NCBI GenBank assembly: GCA_965644315.1
Contig: CBFFRQ010000065.1
Location: 310,001 to 374,000, forward strand
Direction of reading: 5' to 3'
From: Caecitellus pseudoparvulus
Lineage: Eukaryota; Bigyra: Bicosoecida
Length of the DNA stretch: 64,000 bases
The first letter of the stretch is position 1, and every line of letters begins with the position of its first letter. A program made the translations under genes and the position numbers. A model generated the notes under the pieces. It ran no database searches. It saw only the letters and a program-made list of their open reading frames with translations, and had not been told where the DNA came from. This document shows, piece after piece, positions 45,900 through 58,000 of this stretch.

Positions 45900-47702
45900 A
45901 TGCTCAGCCGTACGCTGCAGCGCGTGCCCAAGGCACTGCCGCGTGGATCGCGAGGCATGGCAGTCATCCACAGCAAGTTCCCTGATGTGGAGCTGCCGAA
46001 AGAACCCCTGACAGAGTACATCCTCAAGGTGAGGCGGCAGGTGCAGTGCACTTGGCAGCGGACTGTACCTTCCTTCGGCTCGCCCTGCAGACTGCACACA
46101 AGTACGGTGACAGCCCTGCTTTCACCGATGGACTATCTGGCCGGACCATAAAGTATTCCGAACTTGGTCAGCGTGTGGGAGGCGCTGCCGAGGCCCTGGC
46201 CGCCATGGGCTTTGGAGACAAGGATGTCCTCAACATCCACCTGCCCAACACTCCTGAGTACTGCATCGCGTTCAACGCCGCGGCAGCGCTCGGCGGCGTT
46301 GCGTCCACGTCCAACCCCATGTACACGACAGAGGAACTGCACCGTCAGCTTGTGGACTCTGGTGCAAAAGTGCTGCTGACCGCTGAGCCCTTCAAGGCCA
46401 TGGCTGAGGCGGCAGCGGAAGGCACCAAGGTGCAGCGCATCGTGCTGGCTGGCAGCAAGGACGACTTCACGTTTGCGCCTGGAGTGGAGTTCCAAGGCAC
46501 TGTGCAGCGCGTGTGGGACGACCCCGCAGCTGCCACTGTGGCCATGCCGTACTCCAGCGGCACGACAGGCCCGCCCAAAGGCACGATGCTGGTGCGTTGC
46601 CACGGCCCGTTCCTGGCTGCAGCCAGAGCTCACATGCCCCGCTTTCCCTGCACAGAGCCACCTGAACCTGACCAGCAATGTGAGCCAGATTTCAGACCAT
46701 CCGGAGTTCAACTTGAACATGCGCCCGGGTGACAACGTGCTGGGTTTGCTGCCGTTCCAACACATTTACGGCATGGTGGTGGTGATGCTGGCGTCGTTGC
46801 GAGCGGGTGGCAACGTCGTGACCCTGCCCAAGTTCGAACCCAAGATGTTCTTGGAAGCCATGGTGAAGCACCGCATCAGCTGGGCCCCCCTCGTGCCCCC
46901 CATTATCCTCTTCCTGGCCAAGCACCCCATGGTGAAGGGGTTGGACATGTCAGCACTCCGTGTCATCTTCTCAGGGGCGGCACCGCTGGACAAGGAGACG
47001 CAGGCAGCAGCTGCCGAGCGCCTGGGAGGTGGGGACTTGCATGTCTTGCAGGGCTACGGCATGACGGAGATGTCGCCTGTCTCGCACTTCTGCCACCCGG
47101 GCAAGGGCATGTACAAATCAGGCTCGGTCGGGTTCCTGGTGCCCAACGCACAGGCCCGCCTCGTGGACCCCGAGACGGGTGAGGATGTGCCTGAAGGGCC
47201 GGAACATGCGGGCGAGCTGTGGTTCAAGGGCCCCAACGTGATGCAAGGGTACCTGGGCCGGGAGCAGGCCACTGCTGACACGCTAACCCCCGACGGGTGG
47301 TTGAAGACGGGGGACTTGGTGAGTGTGGACGAGGACGGGTACTTCTTCGTGCGAGATCGCCTTAAGGAGCTGATCAAGTGCAAGGGCTTCCAGGTAGCGC
47401 CTGCTGAGCTGGAGGGGCTGCTGCTGAAGAACCCGCACATCGCTGATGCAGCGGTGATCCCCATCCCCCACCCTCGGAACGGGGAAGCCCCCCTCGCCTT
47501 CGTGGTGCGGGCAGACACGCCGGAGGGCAAGGCCCTCACGGAGGACAGTGTCAAGGCGTTCATGGAGCCTCACATCGCCGACTACAAGCAGCTGGAGGGG
47601 GTGCGGTTCGTCGACAGCATCCCTAAGTCTGCCTCGGGGAAGATTCTGCGCAGGGTGCTCCGGGACCAGGAACGGGCTGAGCGCCAGCGCGGCTCAGCCT
47701 AA
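45900..47702 (+). CDS. 4-coumarate-CoA ligase-like acyl-CoA synthetase
   Basis: Exons 45900-46028, 46091-46591 and 46656-47702 give 558 residues. The first 20 residues (MLSRTLQRVPKALPRGSRGM) are basic and Ser/Arg-rich, suggesting a mitochondrial transit peptide. ANL-family motifs in order: the P-loop YSSGTTGPPKGTML, adenine motif GYGMTEMSPVSHF, the TGD motif in GWLKTGDLVSVDEDGYFFV, hinge RLKELIKCKGFQVAP, and the catalytic lysine in PKSASGKILRRVL. It activates a carboxylic acid to an acyl-adenylate and then to acyl-CoA. The 4CL-like clade includes hydroxycinnamate ligases and fatty-acyl/OPC ligases; the acid substrate cannot be told from sequence. The stop is 64 bases from the convergent prenyl-transferase stop. 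Confidence 0.95.
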
Positions 47703-47766
47703 GCGACCACTGGGCAGCAGGCAAATACACTGCATTGTCAGGTTCCGGGTGGCATGCCCAGCGCCC

Positions 47767-49362
47767 TCACCTGGACCGGTCCACCACACGCACGACAAGA
47801 GCTGCGAGGGCGGTGCGGGCAGGGGATGGGGCGAGACCTTCGATGGCGTCCAGGGCTAGCTGGGCATGCGCCAGCGCGAACTGGTGTGTGCGGTCTAGAC
47901 TGCCTGCGGCCCGCACTGCCTGCACCGCTGCCTGCACGTCGCCGGGCCCCTGGAACTGGCGCTGCATCATGTCCAGGACGGCGGGGTGTTGCTCAGAGGC
48001 AAAGAGAACGGGTGCCGTCACCAGGCCCTGGCTCAAGTCGTTGCCGGCGGGCTTGCCCAGGCTCTCCTCGGTGCCTGTGAAGTCCAGCACGTCGTCCACG
48101 AGCTGGAAGCTCAAGCCCAGGTGCTTGCCGTAACCGTAGGCCCACTCCTGCTGGGCCTCTGGCAGGCCGCCCAGTAGGGCAGCCGAGCGGCAGGAATTGG
48201 CCATGAGGCTGCCTGTCTTGTAGAAGGTCTTGCGCATGTATGTGTCGAAGGCGTCCCCCGCCGCAGTGGCGTTGCGCAGGGTGGCTTTCATCTGCATCAC
48301 CTCACCCTTCACCAGGTGCTCGATGACTGTGGACATGAGCTCCACGACAGGCACTGAGCGCAGGCGTGCCAGGCACACTGACGCCCGGGCCAGGAGGAAG
48401 TCCCCTGCCAGGATGGCCAGTTTGTTCCCGAACACGGAGTTCACAGAGGAAACGCCTCGACGCGTGTCGGCCAGGTCGATGACGTCATCGTGCAGGAGGG
48501 AGGCGGTGTGGATCATCTCCGTGATCTCCGCCAGGCGCCGCTGGCTGGCTTCCACGAGTTCCCAGTCAGCCTGCGTTGGCGTGCTGGAGGGCGCCAGGGG
48601 GGTCACCGGTGCGTCCACGGATGGGGCGTGGCTCGCAGGGGTGGGGGGCACAGTGCCGGAGGCTTCTGCCTGGGCGTGTGCGTTGAGCGCGTGTGCCATG
48701 AGCATGACCATGGTGGGGCGCACTTTCTTCCCGCCGTCGTGGTCGAAGAAGTACTTGGCTACGGAGCCCAGGACGGGGTGGTCCACGCCCAGCAAGTCCT
48801 TGATGGTGTCGCTCATGCTGCGCACTTCAGCACCCATGAGGGCAAAAGGATCAGCCTGGTCAAGGTCAGGGAACGCATCCAGTCGCAAGGCGGCGATTCT
48901 GTGCGGGGCGGGGGTCAGAGTGCGATCCCCGGCGACGTGGGGAGGGGGCGCCCACGTGGTAATACGAAGCCAGCGGCGCCAGCCCAGCCCGAACAGGAGG
49001 CTGGCCACGCACGGTTTCACGGGTTCGATGGAAAGATCGGCCATGCTCATTGGATGCGGGATGTCAAGAATGGGTCGATCCTGGGAGGGCAGGCGCACGG
49101 GAGCGCTGAGTGCATGTGTGCAGCCTGCTCTGGCCTCAGCCATGCGGCGGCTGGGGAAGGCCAAACTCCGCACTTCCGGCGTGCCGGCACGTACGATGAG
49201 GCGACTGCCTGAGGGCCCGACACTTTGCTCAAAGGAAGTCATGACAGCTGCCATGGCCTTGCGTTGCAGAAAGTTCGCCATGCCCCGTGTGCAGGCTGGC
49301 TGCTTCGCCACGCTGAGCACAGCTCCGGCCGCCTGCTGAGAGGCGCGTGCGAGGGAAGCCAT
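47767..49362 (-). CDS. PDSS1: Long-chain trans-polyprenyl diphosphate synthase (solanesyl/decaprenyl type)
   Basis: Exons 49362-49013 and 48898-47767 give 493 residues. The ATG at 49362 starts a long basic, Ser/Ala-rich presequence of about 115 residues, consistent with mitochondrial import. The catalytic part begins IAALRLDAFPDLDQADPFAL. It contains GGKKVRP, the first aspartate-rich motif LLHDDVIDLADTRRG, KTGSLMANS, and the second motif QLVDDVLDFTG. The enzyme condenses isopentenyl diphosphate units to make the ubiquinone side chain. The proposed 114-nt intron (GTGCGT to CGCACAG) is a stop-free multiple of three; splicing it removes a Trp/Pro-rich insertion and gives a normal family alignment. 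A Pro/Ala/Thr-rich insertion lies between the KKVRP and DDVID regions. Confidence 0.94.
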   Translation of the reverse strand: MASLARASQQAAGAVLSVAKQPACTRGMANFLQRKAMAAVMTSFEQSVGPSGSRLIVRAGTPEVRSLAFPSRRMAEARAGCTHALSAPVRLPSQDRPILDIPHPMSMADLSIEPVKPCVASLLFGLGWRRWLRITTWAPPPHVAGDRTLTPAPHRIAALRLDAFPDLDQADPFALMGAEVRSMSDTIKDLLGVDHPVLGSVAKYFFDHDGGKKVRPTMVMLMAHALNAHAQAEASGTVPPTPASHAPSVDAPVTPLAPSSTPTQADWELVEASQRRLAEITEMIHTASLLHDDVIDLADTRRGVSSVNSVFGNKLAILAGDFLLARASVCLARLRSVPVVELMSTVIEHLVKGEVMQMKATLRNATAAGDAFDTYMRKTFYKTGSLMANSCRSAALLGGLPEAQQEWAYGYGKHLGLSFQLVDDVLDFTGTEESLGKPAGNDLSQGLVTAPVLFASEQHPAVLDMMQRQFQGPGDVQAAVQAVRAAGSLDRTHQFALAHAQLALDAIEGLAPSPARTALAALVVRVVDRSR

Positions 49363-49534
49363 GATGCTGAGGGGACAGGCTGGCAGGGGGACGCGGCAGG
49401 TTGGAGGGGGTGAGATCGGCACCTCGGTAAATTGCTGCAAGGAGTTAAATTGCCGTGGTGTACAGAGTGTTCAGCTCTTGCTCGTGGTCCGATCGCCAGC
49501 ACAGGCACTCTGCAGCAGACGCCAGCGCCTCAGC
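49363..49534. promoter_or_regulatory. Short divergent promoter, PDSS1 and NDUFS5
   Basis: Only 172 bases separate the two start codons of these mitochondrial genes on opposite strands, so the core promoters must overlap or be very close. Confidence 0.5.
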
Positions 49535-50020
49535 ATGGCAAGCGGCACGGGCGCCTTCGGAGGCATCCACCCTTGGTGAGCGGCGTCGAGCACTGCCTTG
49601 GCGTTGCCACTGCATCTGTGCGCACAATTGGAGCGCCCTGATCCCCCCTCGCAGCCGCAAGTTCTACGTTGGGTTCGCAGAGTGCATCGTGAGTGTTTGG
49701 AGGAAGCCAATTCCGCACGGCCGCCTCCCACACGCCTTCATGCCGTCTTCCCCCGTGCACAGGGCTCTGCCAAGCTGCCCCAACTGTGCCAGCTGCACCG
49801 TGAAGACTACTTGGAGTGCATGCATGGCAACAAGAAGGTGAGGTGGTTGCCTTGCCCACTGGGGTGCTGTCCTGTGCCTCGCACCGTGCACGCTGGCTCC
49901 CGCCCCCTGCAGAGAATACAAATGATGCACCTGTACGAGAACAAGGTGAACCAGGTGAAGGCAGCGAAGGCAGGCAGCTCTGGTGTGAAGGCCCCCCCTG
50001 CAGGTGGCGGGGGCCACTGA
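49535..50020 (+). CDS. NDUFS5: NADH dehydrogenase (complex I) subunit NDUFS5
   Basis: Exons 49535-49575, 49655-49688, 49763-49837 and 49913-50020 give 85 residues. The product has the CHCH layout: MASGTGAFGGIHPC, FYVGFAECI, LCQLHREDYLECMHG, then a basic helix and Gly/Pro tail. Cysteines in ECIGSAKLPQLC and CQLHREDYLEC are spaced C-x9-C, and the REDYLEC block is diagnostic for the 15-kDa complex I subunit. The first-to-second exon junction creates the first cysteine codon. The family sits on the intermembrane-space side and is imported by the MIA40 pathway. The third intron (75 nt) is a stop-free multiple of three. The stop codon is 13 bases from the stop of the convergent kinase. Confidence 0.9.
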
Positions 50021-50033
50021 ATGCATTGCAGCC

Positions 50034-51396
50034 TCACTTGCGTCGGGAGCGGCTGCCGCTCTTGCTGCTCAGCATGCTGTCCAGTGCATCGCCACCGCCA
50101 AGGCGAGAGGCCGCCGCCGCCACAGCGCTCTGCCGTGGCTTCCACTGCTCCAGCTGCACCAGGATGTCAGCAAACTCCGGCCTGGCAGCGCTGTCCTGCG
50201 CCCAGCACGCCTGCATCAGCTCAATGAGCTCGCCCACTGGCTCGGCGTCCAGACCGAAGACAGTGGTGTCAGGGCGCCCACCCTTGGTGACGTGGTTCAC
50301 GATGTCCGTCGCCTTCCAGCCGTTGAAAGGTACCCTGCGGCACAGCGTCTCCCACAGCAGGCAGCCAAAGGCGTACACGTCCACCTTCCGGCTGAAGGGT
50401 TGCGCCTGTGGAGTTGAGGGGGGGGTGAAAGGGGGTGCGCACGCCGCCACACGCCGCTGGCCCGGTGCTCGCACCTGCATGAGCTCAGGAGCCAAGTACT
50501 GCGGCGTGCCCGCCGTGCCGTACTTGGTGGTGACGAGGCCAAAGTCGCACAGCTTCACGGCCCACTTGGCGTCAATGAGCAGGTTGTGCGACTTCAGATC
50601 GCGGTGCACGATGGGCGGCGACCGCGAGTGCAGAAAGGCCATGCCCCGGGCCACATCCGTCTGCAAGGGTTAAGGGGGGGCGTGCCCGGGGACGGGCCCG
50701 GGCTGCGGGCTGGGTGAAACGCACCAGCAGGGGCACCCGCTGCCCGTACGACAGCTTCGTGCTCGTGTTGTGCAGGAGGTTGAACAGTGACCCCCGAGCA
50801 CACAGCTCCATGATGATGAACATCTTAGGTGGCTTGGTGCACGCGCCCAAGAACTCCACAATGTTGGGGTGGCTCAAGCTCCTGCGCAGGCAGGGACGCT
50901 GCAGCTTGCCAGGCGTCTGTCGCGACGGCAGTTGCGCTGAGCTCACCGCATGACGTGCAACTCGTCCATGAACTCAGTCTTCAGGGCATCGTCCACAGAG
51001 GGGTCGAACTGCGCAGAGGTTTGCGTGGTGGGGGGTTCCGTGACCCGTGCCTGTCTGCCCGAGTGCTGTGCTTCGCCTCACGAGTGTCTTCAGCGCCACC
51101 TTGCGACCTTTCCACTGCCCCTCGTACACGATGGCGAAGCCGCCACCACCGAGCTTCTTGCCCAACTTCACGTCTCCAAAGGCCACGTCCTCCCACTCCT
51201 GAGCCTCGGCGTGCCCTCCGGAGCTCTGGGAGGTGAACGTGGGGCCGGAGCCGCCTGATGAAGCGGCGGCCGCTGCAGTCGACGGCGTGGCTTGTGCCGG
51301 CGCCGGCGCAGGGGAAGCGCTGTGAGGCCCTTCATCGTCCGAAACCTCCTCGAAATCATCGTCGTACTCCTCGGACTCGTCCAGCTTGCTCGACAT
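50034..51396 (-). CDS. TKL-group protein kinase (363 aa)
   Basis: Exons 51396-51082, 51008-50947, 50881-50725, 50660-50475 and 50405-50034 are in phase. The N-terminus is acidic (DESEEYDDDFEEVSDDEG) and then Ala/Pro/Ser-rich. The kinase domain begins FGDVKLGKKLGGGGFAIVYE and has the VALK lysine, alpha-C glutamate in FMDELHVMR, HPNIVEFLGAC, a canonical HRDLKSHN loop, CDFG and YLAPE. DVYAFGCLLWE is typical of TKL kinases (Raf-like/MLK-like). A C-terminal tail of about 35 residues is Ser/Arg-rich. Unlike the kinase at 13458-15354, it has no membrane segment and all catalytic residues are intact. The fourth intron (69 nt) is a stop-free multiple of three. Confidence 0.94.
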
Positions 51397-52051
51397 GGTC
51401 GTATCGGCGGTGAAGGCGGCTGCACCCGTTTCAGCTGCGGAATCTGGACAGCAGCAATCCGTCGTCTGGCGCGCTGTGCGGAGCGAAAGTGCCGCGGCTG
51501 TGATAGCAAGTACAGCAGGTACTCTATCAATGCACTTTAGGGATACGTTGGAGCTGCAGGTTTGCCCAAGCGTCCTGGTTTGTGGCGCGGCAGGGCCGCC
51601 CCAACCTCTGGCCCGGTGCCCAGGGCAACGTCCGTTTCGGAGCTGGCACGCGTGCGTGGATACAGACACCCCCCTGCGCACACAGACACGCTCCATACCG
51701 CCAAACATGCCTTCGTGCAAAGCAATTCACACACTAACATCGTCGGGAACCTCTGCGAGCATCGCTGAGGCCCGCCGACCAAGCGCAAGTGCTGCCACAA
51801 CACCGGCACACTGACAGCAGCACTACAAGTCTGCCAGGCGGTGAGGAGAGGTGGCACCGTCGCTGCTTCCGACGTGAACACGTGCACTGACTTGCCCCGG
51901 CTGGTACCCGTAAGTACGCAATGCTTTGCTGGGCCCCAGTCGCTGGTGGGGGGGTTGGCGTGGTGGCGCAGAGAGGGCTGCACATTCCCCCGCTTTCTGC
52001 GCAGGCCCAGCAGCGTGGAGGCGGGAAGAAGCAGAGGAAATCACTTGCAAC
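51397..52051. promoter_or_regulatory. Divergent promoter region with a probable 5' UTR intron of the USP gene
   Basis: 655 bases separate the kinase start and the USP start. On the plus strand a strong donor GTAAGT at 51910 and an acceptor CTTTCTGCGCAG ending at 52003 suggest a 94-nt intron in the USP leader, 48 bases before its ATG. No other gene is seen. Confidence 0.5.
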
Positions 52052-55000
52052 ATGGCGGGCGAAGCTACTCGTGAAGATCTGCTGAGCGAGGTGGCGGCGG
52101 CCGGCATGGAGGTGATGGATGGCGGGCCAGGCGTGGCCAGTAGCATTGTCCGCCTCGGCAGCTACGTTCGCATTGCCTGCGCGGGGCAGGCAACGCCAGA
52201 AACAGTCAAGCACCTGCTCGAAGACACGCTGCCTGTAACTGTCGGTCACCTCACTACCAAGGAGCTACCGGCGCCAGTTGCAGAGGAGCTGGTGCAGAGC
52301 GTGGCGTCACTGCTGGTGGAAGCTGCCCAACTTGCCACAAGAGTCCTGACCGGCCGACTTGGCAGTGGGTCACTTGAGGATAAGGCGGCCGCGCTGCAGC
52401 TGCTGAACGACGCCATGAACCCGCATAGCTTGTTCTTCAAGCAGCAAGGTTTCTCCCCCGACGACGCAGCAGCGATTGCCAAGGCAAGCTCCGAAGGTGG
52501 AGGGGGCGGTGCCGCTGGTGGTGGCAACTCAACGCAGGAGCTGTGGCGCAAGGAGCTGAACTTCGGGTCAGAAGTGGACTGTGTGTTGCTGTCAAACAGC
52601 GTTCGCTCTTGGGTGCGAGGCACTGTGATCATGAACGACTCAGGGTCGCTGCTGATCCAGATCCCCTCGCACGGCCGGGAAGTGACCATCTCCAGCACAT
52701 CTGCCGACTTGGCGCCTGTGGGGACGCACACGACGGCTGGCTCGTCTAGCACCCCGGCGACGGCAGATGCTTCTGACGTGAACGCGGTGGGCAGGGAAGT
52801 GCTCATGGGGCTCAAGCTCGGAGACCGCTTCGATTTCCGCCACTCTGTCAACGGGTGGCTGAACACCACCGTCGTGGACATTGAGGACATCCAGGGGCAG
52901 AAACGCCTCAAGTTTGGCTACCGTGTGTACCACCGCTTGGGCTCCAAGAAGGACGTGCTGGGGAGCTATGACGGCGACAGCAGCACACACGACCAGATCC
53001 TCATGCAGGACCCCAAGTACGCGCACCTTTGCGCGCCCTTCAACACGGAGAGCGTGAAGGCCAAGTCGTCCTTCGTGCCCATGGGCATCATCGATGACGA
53101 GGGTGATCCCGACTCGGGATTCCACATCCAGGAAACCACTCGAACGCTCGCAAAGTGGGGCTCACCGACCCTGCTTTCGATGCCGCTGCACGTACGGGCA
53201 GGCGGGGCCACCGGTGTCCCCAGCGCTGCGGACATGGGAGCAGCTGATGCGAACTTGCGAGCTGTCGGAATCGCCCTGGGCGCTGTGCCCCTGGAGCCAG
53301 CCCTGCCAGGGGCTGCCGGCGTGGAGCGGCGACTCTCCCTCCAAAGCCAAGCTGTGAAGCTGCTCTGTGCCCGGGCTCTGTCAGTTTGTGATGCTGTGGA
53401 CGCGTCGCCGTCCTCCCGTGTGTATGCCTTGTACCGAGGCCCCTCGCAAGGCACTTCCCCGCTGTACGCTGAGTGCGTCACGGCGTTTGGCCGGTGCGGC
53501 GGCTTTGCTGCACTGCTGGCCGTGCTGCAGGAGGAGCCCGAGACCCTGTGCCCCAAGGCGCTGAAGTGCCTTGTGGAGGTGGTGGGCAACATGTGGGCGG
53601 AGCTCAACGTGCACTTCGGCGCTGCCTGGCTGCCCGCCTTCGCCGTGTGCCTGAGGCCCCACGCCATGCACTTCGACGATAAGCAGGACACCAAGACGCC
53701 AGGTCTCCTGAACGTCATGAAGCACTTGAAGAAGCTGCTGTACCGGCAAGGCCCCGACAGCACCGTCGGCGGCGTTCGTGACGCGTTCCTGCTCAGTGTC
53801 GCAGAGGAGCTGTTTTCCCACACAGTGTTCTCACGGCGCATGGCGGGGCTGCGCATCATCCTGGCAGCGGCAGACTCCCTCCGCTCCGCAGCTGCGAGCG
53901 CGCTGAACAGCACGGCGGGTGCGGCGGCCGTCGCAAGCGCGGGTGCTTCGGGTGGCAACGACGTGCTGCTGTCTGACGGCACCTCTGTCAAACGGTTCGT
54001 CAGGTGGCTCAAGAGCCACGCCATTCTCCCCCGTCTACTGGCCCCCGAGACACCCCTGGCGCTGCTGCAGCGCCTGTCCCAGCTCCTGCAGTTCATGGCC
54101 CACCCGAACGTCAAGGCGCTGGACGACGCTGGACTGAGGAGCCTCGTGGATGCCGCTGTGGACCACGGGCAGGCAGGCAGTGACAACGCTGTCATTGCCC
54201 TGTGCAAGGCCATCGGCGAGGCCAGTGTGCACTTTGACGCGGCGCAGCAGGAGATGGTGATCCAGAGCATTGCCTCCCTGCCCCCCTCCACCCTGGCAAC
54301 CCACCACATCTCCCTCATCTTCAAAGTGGCCCGGAAACGGCGGTGCACCGCTGGCACTGACGCTCTGTGGGCGCTGGCGAGCCAGGCGCTGCAACCCTCT
54401 GCAGGCGCCACAGCCACCACGCGCGTGTCTGCTGAAGTACAGGCAGAGGCAGAGGAGCGCCTCGTGGCCCTCCTCTCCCTCGCTGCGTACGTTGGGGACC
54501 GGGAGCGTTTCTGCGAGCAGTGCCTGACGTCTGTGACGAAGGGGCAGGCAGTGCCCTTCGCACTTCGCATGATGCGCCTCATCGTCATGTCCTTCCCCCC
54601 TCACGACCCGCAGGCCTCAGCACTGGCTGGGGAGCGGGTCATCTACACGACCTCCTCCCGCAGCTCCGTACTCACTGTGCTGAACAACAAGTACGACCTA
54701 CTGCGCTGCCTGCTGCTGGACATGGAGGCCTTCGTGGCGGCAGCCAGGACCCAGGCGGCAGCCGCCACCCCAGATGCCGCCATCGTGTACAACCAAGGTG
54801 CTGGTGCCGGTGAGCAGTTCATCCCCGGCATCATTGACAGGCTGGACTTCTTGCAGTTCACGCTGTACACGGGCGCTGCACTGGCCCTGACGCCAGACCA
54901 GGCGGCCCAGCTGTGGGCGGTGCTCATTTCAGAGGCCCTGAGCGAAGAGCAAGCAGCAGCGGGCTTGCGGTGGTTCACCCATGCTGCTTCTTGTGAGCGC

Positions 55001-58000
55001 AGGTACCGCCTGGCCGTGGAGGTCATGAACGTGTACTGCAAGCTGCACAGCCTCAGCCCGCCACAGTGGGCGACCCTGTCTGAGCGCACTAGCTCTGTGG
55101 TGCTGCCCCTGGAGACGGTGCAAGCCCTGGTGGAGGCGCAGGTCAAGCCGGCCGTGCAAGGAGATGCCGAGGGGGCGGTGCAGCTGCTGCCGCTGTACGA
55201 GTTCTGCGCAGCGGTGTGCGAGCTGCTTCTGCTGCTGAACCACCACCACGGCAGCCTGCGCATCGCTGCAGAGGCCGAGAAACGAGCCATCAATGTGACT
55301 GGCATGGAACGGCACTCAACCCGAAGCTGGGCCATGGCTTTCACACGCAACCTGCACAAACGCACGATCAATGCTCGGGACGTGCCCTTCGAATCTTGGG
55401 CTGGCCCGGACAGCAACGTCCCCGAGCCGACGCCCATGACGCCAGAGGGCACCCTGTGCATCGACGACATCCCCCTGGTCTCGTCAGTGGTGGTTTCGAA
55501 CATGCAGGGCAGCGAGGAGCTGTGGAACTTACTGCTGGGCTCGCCCTCCGTGAAGGTCGCCCGCCACGCTATGAACTTGCTGGTGGGCTTCCACATGTGC
55601 ATGTCCACAGAGCAAGCCGCCCAGCAGCTGCAGTCCCAGGTGACGAGTGGACAGCGCTCGGTACATGCGACAGCTGGCGCCACCGCCCGTCGATCCCTCG
55701 TGGACAGCTGCATCCACCACCTGAAGCATGCAGGCAGCGACCTGCGAACAGGGCTGCGAACCCTGTCCGTGCTGCACTGCTTGCTGGACTGCTCGGAGGA
55801 GGGCGTCACGTTCCCCGACCGCATTGCAGTGGACGCGCTGCGGCAGAAGACGGCGGTGTCCGACATGCAGTCCACGGTGGACCTGCAACCCCACCTGCGG
55901 GCAGAGGCAGGCAAGCGCATCTTGCTGTCCTTCACCTCTGAGCTGCCAAAGGCGCCAGCTCCCCTGAGCAGCGCCGCTGCAGCGGGTGGCGGCGAGGCGG
56001 CTGAGGGCAAAGCGGGAGATGCCAGCTCGTCCACTGCTCCTGCGGGACTGGACAAGACCTTCAAGCTGTCCATCTCCAACACGCGCACTCTGCGGGAACT
56101 GCGAGGGAAGATTGCAGAGTTGGCCGGGCTGCCAACCGGCGGCATCCGCCTCGTGTACAGCGGGGGCTCCACTTACGAAGCGGCTCGACGGGCTGTGGGT
56201 CTGTCCGCTAAGGGCGCAGAGACGCTGCCTCTGTCCAGCACCACTGCAGACGAGGAGGTGTTGTACGCTGCGCCAGCGCCCCGGTCAGGGCGCGACCTGC
56301 CCACCTCGGTGGACTCCCGAACACTCCTGGAGCTGGGGCTGGGTCAAGGCACCAAGCTGAAGGTGTACCCTCGGCGAGAACGCCCTGGTGAAGACGCCTC
56401 AGGTCCCAAGGTCGCCCTGCTGCAGGGCAACCAGCTCTCCCCTCGCATGCGGGAGGTGTCCAAGGTCTTGTTCCGCAAGTTCGCCCGCATGCAGGACCCT
56501 CCGGCGGGGGGGGCGAATGGCTTGTACATGAACATCCACGACTTCGCTCGGTATTGGTCAGTGAGCAGCGGGGACGTCACGACGCCCGATAACCCCGAGC
56601 TCAGTCTGCAGTTCTCCACGTACTTGAACCAGGCCCTCATGCTGTGGGACGAGGCTGCCTGGTCCCGCTGGATCACAGCGTCCTGCCGCATGAAGGAGGC
56701 GGTTGTGTGGTCCAACCTGGCCGTCCACGGGTACGGCAAGGACTTGAAGCATGAGTCCGAGCGTGTGGCTGAGAAAGAGACCTCTGCCGCACGCACGCTC
56801 CTGTGGCCTGGTGCGGAAGATGGGGCAGCAGCTCTTCCTCGCACGCTGCTCTCGTCACAGGCGGCGTACGATGCCATCTTTGACGTCCTCAGCACCGCTG
56901 TGGGCGCAGGTTCTGATGAGGGCTTTGGAGGCCTGGTGGCAGATGCCAGTTGGCGCCTGCTGCAGCGCCTGCCGTCTCACCCCTCCCTGCGCTTCCGCCT
57001 GACTGGCCTGGGGCCAGATCGGTTCCCCGACCTGGCTGCTGCAACCGGGCAAGGGGAGCCTTCCTGGCAAGGGCTGCTGCTGAGCAGTGCTACCACCGCT
57101 CCCAGCGAGGGGGCCACACCCCTGCGTTTGACGTACGCCTTGCAGCTGGTGGAGCCGTACGTGCAGACCAGTGACGAGGGGGATGAGCTCGCTGCAGGAA
57201 GCTTGCGTGCTGGGAAGCAGGCGTGGCGCAAGCAGTTCTTGCTGCAGTCTGGCTTCACCTTTGCGGCAGACGCGTTGCTCGCTGCCGCCCCCACCACGCC
57301 TGTGGGCCGGCAGCTGCAGGTGCAGGGCGAGGGGCCGCGAGCTGTGCGACCTGTGGGCAGCTGCCTCTTCTGTGGCGTGGCCTTGGAGAACCTGCGGCGG
57401 TCCACTTTGACGAAGATCGTGCGATTCTTCCTCCTGGGGGCCATGGCTGCGGGGACGCTGCCTCAACTGCAGGCATCGCCGGGGCAGGCAGCGGAGTCCA
57501 AGGAGGGCGAGGCTTGGCCGGTGCAGCTGGTGCGTCTGCGCAGTGACGTCACGGAGGCCCTTACAGTGGACGCCAGCATGGATGTTGGGGCTGCCGCCGC
57601 TAGCCTGGCCCAGACGCTGCCAGTGTCCAGCAGCGACGGCACGGGCGGCCCGGCCGCCCCCCCGGCAAGCGCCCCAGTGGTTTCACACGACGACGACATT
57701 GAGACGCCAAACCCAATTCCACTCACCCCTGTGGATGCCGCCCCCCTGGTGCTGACCAAGCAGCTGTCCACAGAGGTTGGTGGGGACATGCAAGCACTCG
57801 TGCTGGACAGAGTGCACTTGCCCGCCCTGTCCTCGGCCCTGCGCCACATCATCTGGACTGCCGCAGGCGGGCTGGCGCCTGGAATCGTGAACCTGGCAGA
57901 CTCGGCACAGCTGCTTGAAGCGGCCCTGTCTCTGTGGGTGGGCGTCATCTCCACCTCAGCGGCCCTCGTGGAAGCCTCTGTCTTCGGCGAAGCGGACACC

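Noticed and set aside
49363-49440. N-terminal extension of PDSS1 to a TTG at 49440
   Set aside because: Non-ATG start with no support; the ATG at 49362 gives a typical mitochondrial presequence.
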